This document shows, piece by piece, positions 9,041-14,008 of a DNA stretch of 14,008 nucleotides. Both the position numbers and the translations under genes were made by a program. The notes beneath the pieces were generated by a model, which worked only from the letters and a program-made list of their open reading frames with translations, searched no databases and was not told the DNA's origin. Location: NCBI RefSeq assembly GCF_035998295.1, contig NZ_DASYHS010000091.1:1-14008 (forward strand), read 5' to 3'. Origin of the DNA: DASYHS01 sp035998295 (GTDB lineage: Bacteria; Pseudomonadota; Alphaproteobacteria; Azospirillales; Azospirillaceae). Each line of letters opens with the position of its first letter. The first letter of the stretch is position 1.

Positions 9041-10345
9041 ATGCCCCAGATCGCCCTGTCGGTTTCCTCCCTGCTGCTCGGCGTCGCGTTGCTGATGCTC
9101 GGCAGCGGCCTGCTTTCCACGCTGGTCGGCGTCGAGCTCGCGCGGGCCGGCGCCGATTCCACCGCGATCGGATTCGCGATGGCCGCCTACTACGCCGGGC
9201 TGACGGTCGCGTCCCTGAAGGCGCATGTCGTCATCGCAGGGGTCGGGCATATCCGGGCCTTCGCCGCCTTCGCCTCGGTGTTCTCGGCCGCGGCGCTGGC
9301 GCACGCGATCCTGCCGAACCTCGCGTTCTGGGCGGTGCTGAGGCTGATCGAGGGGTTCTGCATGGCCGGGCTCTTCATGTGCATCGAGAGCTGGCTGAAC
9401 GACCGCGCGACGCCGCAGACGCGCGGGCAGCTGCTGTCGCTCTACATGATCACGGTGTACGGGGCGATGGGCCTCGGCCAGCAGCTTCTGGTGATCGACG
9501 ACCCCGCGGGCACGCTGCGCTTCATCGCGACGTCGATCCTGCTGTCGCTGGCGCTGGTCCCGGTGTCGCTGACGCGCGCGACCCCGCCGGTGCTGCCGCA
9601 CGTCGAATCGTTCGGCATCCGCCGGCTGTGGCGGATCTCGCCGCTCGGCATCTTCGGCACCTTCGCCAGCGGCATCGTGACCGGCGCGATCTACGGCCTC
9701 GCCCCGGTGTTCGGCGAGCGGTCGGGATTCGGCACGGCGGGGACCGCGCTGTTCATGACCGTCATCATCCTGGGCGGGGTGGTGCTGCAATGGCCGCTCG
9801 GGCGGCTGTCGGACGTGTTCGACCGCCGGACGGTCGTGATCGGGCTGTGCGCCGCCCTGACCGCCACCAGCGTCGCGATGATCGCCGTCGCCGGGATCGA
9901 CGCCCAATGGCCGCTGCTGGCGGTCACGCTGCTGTTCGGCGGTCTGTCCTTCACCCTGTACCCGATCTGCGTCGCCCATACCAACGACCACCTCGACCGC
10001 AGCGAGCTGGTCCAGGCGAGCGGGGGGCTGATCCTGGCCTATTCGGCGGGGGCCACGATCGGGCCGCTCGCCGCCTCGGCGACGATGTCGGCGCTCGGGC
10101 CGTGGGGGCTGTTCGCCTTCACCGCCGCCGGCGCCTTCGCCTGCTTCGCCTTCGGCCTGTGGCGCACCCGCGTGCGGCCGCCGGTGCCGGTGGCGGAGCA
10201 GGGGCCGTTCCTGGCGCTGCCGCGCACGACGCCCGTCATCACGCCGCTGGACCCGCGGTCGGCCGAGGAGCCGGAGGACGAGCAGCTGTCGCTGGACCTG
10301 CAGGCGGCGGGTCACCCCGCGGAGGGAGGGGGCGGCCGCGTCTAG
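9041..10345 (+). CDS. YcaD-like MFS transporter
   Basis: This 434-residue protein has about 12 membrane segments. The segment with VGHIRAFAAFASVFSAAALAH, then RLIEGFCMAGLFMCIESWLNDRATPQTRGQLLSLYM, is characteristic of the YcaD-like MFS group; the ESWLN motif after helix 4 is its clearest mark. The second half has the loop LGRLSDVFDRRTVVI, a conserved MFS cytoplasmic-loop motif. The substrate is not known for the group. The C-terminus ends in a hydrophilic tail of about 50 residues, rich in proline and acidic residues (AEEPEDEQLSLDL). I prefer ATG 9041 because it begins just before helix 1, although no Shine-Dalgarno precedes it. An in-frame ATG at 8975 would add 22 residues and also lacks a good ribosome site. 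The gene is divergent from nrdJ across a 400-bp region and convergent with the TetR gene 27 bp away. Confidence 0.83.
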   Translation: MPQIALSVSSLLLGVALLMLGSGLLSTLVGVELARAGADSTAIGFAMAAYYAGLTVASLKAHVVIAGVGHIRAFAAFASVFSAAALAHAILPNLAFWAVLRLIEGFCMAGLFMCIESWLNDRATPQTRGQLLSLYMITVYGAMGLGQQLLVIDDPAGTLRFIATSILLSLALVPVSLTRATPPVLPHVESFGIRRLWRISPLGIFGTFASGIVTGAIYGLAPVFGERSGFGTAGTALFMTVIILGGVVLQWPLGRLSDVFDRRTVVIGLCAALTATSVAMIAVAGIDAQWPLLAVTLLFGGLSFTLYPICVAHTNDHLDRSELVQASGGLILAYSAGATIGPLAASATMSALGPWGLFAFTAAGAFACFAFGLWRTRVRPPVPVAEQGPFLALPRTTPVITPLDPRSAEEPEDEQLSLDLQAAGHPAEGGGGRV

Positions 10346-10355
10346 GGGGCACCCT

Positions 10356-10373
10356 GCGCGCCCGGAAGCGCGC
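10356..10373. terminator. Hairpin between convergent MFS and TetR genes
   Basis: GCGCGC-CCGGAA-GCGCGC forms a 6-bp all-GC stem in the 27-bp gap and touches the TAG stop of the TetR gene. The position fits a shared terminator. No U-run follows on either strand. Confidence 0.4.
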
Positions 10374-10972
10374 TAACCTCTCTGGTCTTCCGGCCAGATT
10401 CTCATCGCCATATCGACGACGTCGATCAGTTCCTGCCGCGACGCGCCGCTCTTGGCCTGCACGGCCATGCCGGTCGCGACCGTCATCACATAGCCCGCCA
10501 GCGCCTTCGCACTCCAGCCCGGCGGCAACCCGCCGGCCTGCTGGACCTGCGCGAACCGCGCGGCGACGTCGGCTTCCGCCTGCCGCCTGAGGCTCGCCAT
10601 CGCCTTCTGGACCGCCTCCGATTCCGGGCCGGTGGCGAGCGCGCCCTGAATCATCAGGCAACCTTCCGGCGTAGCGTCGCCGGACACGAGATCGACCTCG
10701 CCCATCAGTATGCCGCGCGCCACCTCGCGGGCGGAGGTCATGGCGAATGCCTCCTCGTACAGGCTCGCGCTGTAGCGGTCGTAGTGCCCGACCGCCTTCA
10801 TGAACAGGCTCTCCTTGTTGCCGAAGGCGTTGTAGACGCTGGCCACCGTCAGCCCCATCGCCTGCGCCAGGGTCGAGATCGACGTCCCTTCATACCCGTG
10901 CCGCCAGAAAAGGCGCAGCGCCGCATCCAGCGCCGCGCCCTCGTCGAACTGTCTCGGCCGTCCTCTCGGCAT
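10373..10972 (-). CDS. TetR/AcrR-family repressor
   Basis: This 199-residue protein has a classic TetR DNA-binding unit at about residues 3-60: GRPRQFDEGAALDAALRLFWRHGYEGTS, then the recognition region LTVASVYNAFGNKESLF. The C-terminal helical domain (about 70-199), with a GCLMIQGAL segment, would bind an inducer and form the dimer. The SVYNAFGNKESLF and GCLM features are common in TetR proteins beside drug exporters or reductases. It is divergent from the DHA2 exporter with 119 bp between start codons and overlapping promoters. It therefore very likely represses both itself and the exporter operon until a ligand binds. The start is ATG 10972. The ribosome site is weak (GAGCGAG), and TTAGAATG lies only 2 bp upstream of the ATG, so the initiation region may double as an operator. 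Confidence 0.9.
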   Translation of the reverse strand: MPRGRPRQFDEGAALDAALRLFWRHGYEGTSISTLAQAMGLTVASVYNAFGNKESLFMKAVGHYDRYSASLYEEAFAMTSAREVARGILMGEVDLVSGDATPEGCLMIQGALATGPESEAVQKAMASLRRQAEADVAARFAQVQQAGGLPPGWSAKALAGYVMTVATGMAVQAKSGASRQELIDVVDMAMRIWPEDQRG

Positions 10973-10974
10973 TT

Positions 10975-11039
10975 TTAGAATGCTCGCTCGAAAATTCTTG
11001 ACGCGTCGGTTCCGGTTAATATTATAGGGGTCATTCTAA
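10975..11039. promoter_or_regulatory. Inverted repeat TTAGAATG/CATTCTAA bracketing the divergent promoters
   Basis: TTAGAATG (10975-10982) and CATTCTAA (11032-11039) are exact 8-bp inverted copies separated by 49 bp. One lies at the predicted start site of the exporter transcript, the other just upstream of the TetR start codon. They are candidate TetR-protein contacts, either as two half-sites or as parts of two operators. Confidence 0.45.
10998..11025 (+). promoter_or_regulatory. Promoter of the DHA2 exporter operon
   Basis: TTGACG (10998-11003), a 16-base spacer and TATTAT (11020-11025) form a good sigma-70 promoter. Transcription would start near 11032, at the CATTCTAA half-site, leaving a leader of about 60 bases before ATG 11092. 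Confidence 0.6.
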
Positions 11040-11046
11040 TTATCAA
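11021..11046 (-). promoter_or_regulatory. Promoter of the TetR gene
   Basis: On the minus strand TATAAT (11026-11021) is a perfect -10 that overlaps the -10 of the opposite promoter. TTGATA (11046-11041) is a possible -35, but the spacer would be only 14 bases; with AATATT (11023-11018) as the -10 the spacer would be 17. The two promoters probably cannot be used at the same time. Confidence 0.45.
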
Positions 11047-11091
11047 GCCGCCTCGCCGCGACGCGGGCCAGGGCGGGAGGAGGAGACCGAG

Positions 11092-12636
11092 ATGCAAGCC
11101 GCAACCCATCCCCCGGCCGGCCGCAGAGAATGGCTCGGCCTCGCCGTGCTGGCGCTTCCGACGCTGCTCGTGTCGATGGACATGACGATCCTCTACCTGG
11201 CGACGCCGTCGCTCAGTGCGGCACTTCAGCCAAGTGCAGCGGAACTCCTGTGGATTTCCGACATCTACGGCTTCCTGATCGCCGGCGCGCTCATTCCCCT
11301 GGGCGCCGTCGGCGACCGCATCGGCCGGCGGCGCCTGCTCCTGATCGGCTCGGTCTTCTTCGGGCTGGCCTCGGTCCTGGCGGCCTTCTCGACCAGCGCG
11401 ACCATGCTGATCGTGGCCCGCGCGATACTGGGAGTCGCCGGGGCGACCGTGCTGCCTTCGACCCTGGCGATGATACGCAACCTCTTCCATTCGCCGCGCG
11501 AACGCAGCATCGCCATCGGCATCTGGACGACGTGCTTCACGCTCGGGGGCGTGCTCGGCCCGCTTGTCGGCGGCCTGCTGCTCCAGCATCTCTGGTGGGG
11601 GTCCGTCTTTCTCGTGGCCGTTCCGGTCATGGCGGCGCTGGCCGTTCTCGGCCCGATCTTCCTGCCCGAGGTCCGTGAAGACGACGGGCATGCCGTCGAC
11701 GTCCCAAGCGTCGCCATGTCGGTGACCGCGTTGCTGGCGACCGCCTACGGCGTGAAGCATCTCGCCGAGACCGGCGTCACGATGACGGCGGCCGCCGTAT
11801 TCGTGCTCGGCGGCATCGTGGGCTGGGCATTCGTCCGCCGCCAAGGCCGTCTGGCCGCCCCGCTGGTCGATCTCGGCCTGTTCAGGAACGGCGCGTTCGC
11901 CGCCGCGCTCGGTGCGAACATGATGGCCCTGTTCGCCTGGGTCGGCGCGTCTCTGCTGATCGCGCAGTATCTCCAGCTCGTCGTCGGCATGTCGCCCATG
12001 ACCGCGGGGTTGTGGACCATCCCGCCGGCAATCGCTTGCGTGGCCGGATGCCTGGGTGCGCCGGTGCTGGCGCAGCGGGTCCCGCCCGCGGTGATCGTCA
12101 CGTCCGCCCTGCTGCTCGTGGCGGCCGGCTTCGCGGTCATGACGGCGTTCACGGCCGGCTTCGGGCTGGCGGCGATCATTTCCGGCATGGCCGTTCTCGG
12201 GCTCGGCGTCGCGGTCATCGTGACGTTGGGCACCGACCTGATCCTCGCCAGCGCTCCGGCGGACAAGGCCGGTGCGGCATCGGCCATCTCCGAGACCGGC
12301 GCCGATCTCGGCGGTTCGTTCGGCGTGGCGGTGCTCGGCAGCGTCGGCGTGGCCGTCTATCGGGCTGCGGTCGCCGTACCGGAGGGGTTGAGCGAGGATC
12401 GCGCGGCGGCGGTGCGCGACACGCTCGGCGCCGCCGTCGACGTCGCGAGCGCTCTCCCGGGCCCCTCCGGCTCCATCCTGCTCGAATCGGCCCAGCAGGC
12501 TTTCGAGCGCGGCCTGGTGCTCGCCTCGGGCGCGGGGTTCTGCGTCCTGCTGTCCACCGCGATCTTCTTCGCGTGGACCAATCTGCGCCGTGGCGCCCTG
12601 CGCCCGGCAGTTCAAAGCCAAGGAGGAATCCGATGA
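11092..12636 (+). CDS. DHA2-type MFS multidrug exporter (14 TM, QacA/SmvA-like)
   Basis: This 514-residue protein has about 14 membrane segments, the DHA2 plan. An acidic residue lies in helix 1 (VSMDMTI, Asp30). The loop 2-3 motif A is GAVGDRIGRRR (residues 71-81). The antiporter motif C in helix 5 is GGVLGPLVGG (152-161), found in proton-coupled drug exporters. QacA, SmvA and related pumps expel cationic dyes, biocides or antibiotics; the substrate here is unknown. The start is ATG 11092, with GGAGGAGGAG at 11076-11085. The TGA overlaps the ATG of the next gene (ATGA), showing translational coupling. The divergent TetR protein is its likely repressor. The C-terminal half has the ASAISETGADLGGSFGVAVLGS segment typical of QacA-like pumps. 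The gene looks intact. Confidence 0.92.
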   Translation: MQAATHPPAGRREWLGLAVLALPTLLVSMDMTILYLATPSLSAALQPSAAELLWISDIYGFLIAGALIPLGAVGDRIGRRRLLLIGSVFFGLASVLAAFSTSATMLIVARAILGVAGATVLPSTLAMIRNLFHSPRERSIAIGIWTTCFTLGGVLGPLVGGLLLQHLWWGSVFLVAVPVMAALAVLGPIFLPEVREDDGHAVDVPSVAMSVTALLATAYGVKHLAETGVTMTAAAVFVLGGIVGWAFVRRQGRLAAPLVDLGLFRNGAFAAALGANMMALFAWVGASLLIAQYLQLVVGMSPMTAGLWTIPPAIACVAGCLGAPVLAQRVPPAVIVTSALLLVAAGFAVMTAFTAGFGLAAIISGMAVLGLGVAVIVTLGTDLILASAPADKAGAASAISETGADLGGSFGVAVLGSVGVAVYRAAVAVPEGLSEDRAAAVRDTLGAAVDVASALPGPSGSILLESAQQAFERGLVLASGAGFCVLLSTAIFFAWTNLRRGALRPAVQSQGGIR

Positions 12637-13022
12637 CCAGGGAACGCGATGAACGGGCGATCCATGCCCTGATCGAGGACTGGACCGACGCGATCCGCAA
12701 GGGCGACATCGACCGGGTCCTGGCGAACCGGACGGACGACATCGTCATGTACGACGTGCCGGAGCCCATCCAGGAAAGGGGCATCGACGCCTACAGGCGG
12801 ACCTGGACGCTCTTCTTCGAGCACAACGAAGCCGGGCCCGGCCGCTTCAGGCTCAGTGACGTCCAGGTCGTCGCCGGCGGCGACGTCGCCTACGCCCATG
12901 GCCTGCTCACGATCGGGGGCGGCGACGCTTACTGCCGCCTCACGCTCGGTCTGCGGCGCATCGACGGCATGTGGAAGGTGGCGCATGAGCACCATTCCAT
13001 CCCGATCAAGCTCGATCGATGA
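12633..13022 (+). CDS. SnoaL/DUF4440-like (NTF2-fold) small protein
   Basis: This 129-residue protein has the pattern of the SnoaL/ketosteroid-isomerase-like cone fold. It starts with helix RDERAIHALIEDWTDAIRKGDIDRVLAN, continues with the strand DDIVMYDVPEPI, then a helix, and ends with four sheet strands terminating in WKVAHEHHSIPI. This late WK--HEH-S motif is typical of DUF4440/SnoaL-like proteins. Members act as isomerases, cyclases or dehydratases, or only bind a small hydrophobic ligand; many have no known reaction. Here the protein is coupled to a drug exporter, so it may bind or modify the exported compound, which is inference. The start is ATG 12633, overlapping the exporter stop, with AAGGAGGA at 12620-12627. 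The next gene starts 43 bp after its stop. Confidence 0.85.
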   Translation: MTRERDERAIHALIEDWTDAIRKGDIDRVLANRTDDIVMYDVPEPIQERGIDAYRRTWTLFFEHNEAGPGRFRLSDVQVVAGGDVAYAHGLLTIGGGDAYCRLTLGLRRIDGMWKVAHEHHSIPIKLDR

Positions 13023-13065
13023 TCCCATCACGGCCGAAGGCGGCGCAACGACGGAGGTACTGGAA

Positions 13066-13866
13066 ATGCGGATCATGTGTCTCAACGGCTGGGGCGGCAG
13101 ACTGCACGACCAGCTGATCCCATATCTGCGCGCCGTCTCCCCGGACGTCCTGTGCCTCCAGGAAGTGGTCCATACGCCGGCCAGCGCCAAGGATTGGCTC
13201 GCCTACCGCGACGGCGATCACGTGCTGCCGCAGCGCGCCAACTTCTTTCGCGAAGTCGCAGCCGCGTTGCCGGGCCACGTCGCGACGTTCTGTCCGGCGG
13301 CACGGGGCATTCTCCGGGACGGCGAAGAGACGGTGCCGTCGCAGTGGGGGCTCGCGACGTTCGTCCGCGCTTCCTTCCCGATCATCGGGCAGGCCCAGGC
13401 GTTCGTTCACAAATCCTTCTCGTCCGACGGCTACGGGCACCATCCCCGGCCCCGGAACGCCCACGCGGTCCGGATACACGATTTCGACCGGGGATGGACC
13501 GCCTGTATCGCTCACATGCACGGACTGCGCGACCTCAACGGCAAGATGGACACGCCCGAGCGACTGGTCCAGGCGCGCAGGTTCGCTGACCTGATCGCGC
13601 ACCTCGCGGAGGAGAACGACCGCCTCGTCGTATGCGGCGACTTCAACGTGGAACCCGGCAGCAGGACTTTCGACGTGCTTCGGGAGCTGGGGCTGACGGA
13701 TCTCGTCACGGCACGACACTTTTCCGGCACCCGCACGTCCTACTATGAAAAGCCGGGGCGGTTCGCCGATTTCATGCTCGTCGGCGGGTCGGTCGAGGTC
13801 ATCGACTTCGATGTCGTCGAGCAGCCCGAAGTATCGGACCATCGCCCCCTCGTGCTTGAACTCTGA
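13066..13866 (+). CDS. Endonuclease/exonuclease/phosphatase (EEP) family hydrolase
   Basis: This 266-residue protein has the EEP active-site set in order: Asn7 (CLNGWGG), Glu33 (CLQEVV), the His pair at 150-152 (AHMHGL), Asp192/Asn194 in GDFN, and Asp258/His259 in SDHRPL. These bind Mg2+ and attack a phosphodiester or phosphomonoester. The superfamily covers DNA repair nucleases, inositol phosphatases and sphingomyelinases, so the substrate remains open. There is no signal peptide, so it is cytoplasmic. The start is ATG 13066, with GGAGG at 13053-13057. The frame is open further upstream, but that part is the overlapping SnoaL gene in another frame. The gene follows the SnoaL gene by 43 bp with no visible terminator, so it is likely the third gene of the exporter operon. 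It converges on the ABC transporter gene 29 bp away. Confidence 0.9.
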   Translation: MRIMCLNGWGGRLHDQLIPYLRAVSPDVLCLQEVVHTPASAKDWLAYRDGDHVLPQRANFFREVAAALPGHVATFCPAARGILRDGEETVPSQWGLATFVRASFPIIGQAQAFVHKSFSSDGYGHHPRPRNAHAVRIHDFDRGWTACIAHMHGLRDLNGKMDTPERLVQARRFADLIAHLAEENDRLVVCGDFNVEPGSRTFDVLRELGLTDLVTARHFSGTRTSYYEKPGRFADFMLVGGSVEVIDFDVVEQPEVSDHRPLVLEL

Positions 13867-13895
13867 CGGGGCCGCGCAGGGCCGGCCGGGATCCG

Positions 13896-14008
13896 TCAGG
13901 CGGCTTCCAGGACGGCGCTGAGGAAGGCGCGGGTGCGCTCGTTCTCGGGGTTGGCGAAGAGGCGCTCGGGCGGGCCCTGCTCGGCGATGCGGCCCTGGTC
14001 GAAGAAGC
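13896..14008 (-). CDS. 3' end of a polar amino-acid ABC transporter ATPase (GlnQ/HisP-like)
   Basis: Only the last 36 codons are in the window. They read FFDQGRIAEQGPPERLF and end TRAFLSAVLEAA. This is the usual C-terminus of GlnQ/ArtP-type ATPases: a strand with D-G-I-E-GPP, then F-NP and a helix ending in F-L. In full, such a protein powers uptake of polar amino acids with a periplasmic binding protein and two permeases. The Walker motifs lie outside the window. The stop is TGA (13898-13896). Confidence 0.85.
   Translation of the reverse strand, partial: FFDQGRIAEQGPPERLFANPENERTRAFLSAVLEAA

Noticed and set aside
10975..12621. 548-codon minus-strand frame opposite the DHA2 exporter
   Set aside because: Antisense shadow of a clear 14-helix exporter; charged low-complexity translation.

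Overview
This is a GC-rich (roughly 70% G+C by eye), gene-dense bacterial chromosome segment. It carries a full-length adenosylcobalamin-dependent ribonucleotide reductase of the large proteobacterial NrdJ type, a ParD/ParE toxin-antitoxin pair, an ArsR-VOC operon and many MFS/DMT exporters. Gene style and codon choice fit an alphaproteobacterium, perhaps from the Rhodospirillales/Azospirillales or Hyphomicrobiales. That placement is inference from protein character, not a database match. No rRNA, tRNA, CRISPR array, insertion sequence or prophage gene was seen.

Layout. Positions 1-295 hold the 3' part of a small exported or membrane-anchored protein that I do not recognise. Positions 393-2747 (+) hold two transporters: a DMT/EamA exporter, then an NreB-like MFS exporter that starts at TTG behind a strong Shine-Dalgarno and ends in a tail of 17 histidines in 59 residues. 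Convergent to these, 2836-3602 (-) is an arsR-VOC operon with a 4-bp ATGA overlap. Its promoter is unusually well marked, with two AACC-N4-GGTT palindromes, one at the -35 and one at the predicted start site. A stretch without an evident gene follows (3603-4024), then a parDE module (4025-4709) with a TTCCCTCTCCC palindromic repeat on either side.

The centre (4930-8640, -) is nrdJ, 1236 residues, with the active-site cysteines and a C-terminal cysteine-rich tail intact. Its 400-bp upstream region, shared with a divergent YcaD-like MFS gene (9041-10345, +), contains a 16-bp near-palindrome and several TTTTCCACC/TGTTCCACC-type 9-mers that resemble DnaA boxes.

The right part is a self-contained cassette. 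A TetR repressor (10373-10972, -) is divergent from a 14-helix DHA2-type drug exporter (11092-12636, +). The exporter is translationally coupled to a SnoaL/DUF4440-like small protein (12633-13022) and followed 43 bp later by an endonuclease/exonuclease/phosphatase-fold hydrolase (13066-13866). The divergent promoters share their -10 region and are bracketed by an 8-bp inverted repeat, TTAGAATG/CATTCTAA. The window ends in the 3' end of a polar amino-acid ABC transporter ATPase gene (-).

How the genes work together. Most are single-purpose modules of a free-living bacterium: DNA precursor synthesis, efflux, and stress or toxin response. The best candidate for something not well described is the TetR/DHA2/SnoaL/EEP cassette, which looks like an inducible efflux-plus-modification response to an unknown compound. 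The other observations worth checking are the regulatory DNA upstream of nrdJ and of arsR.
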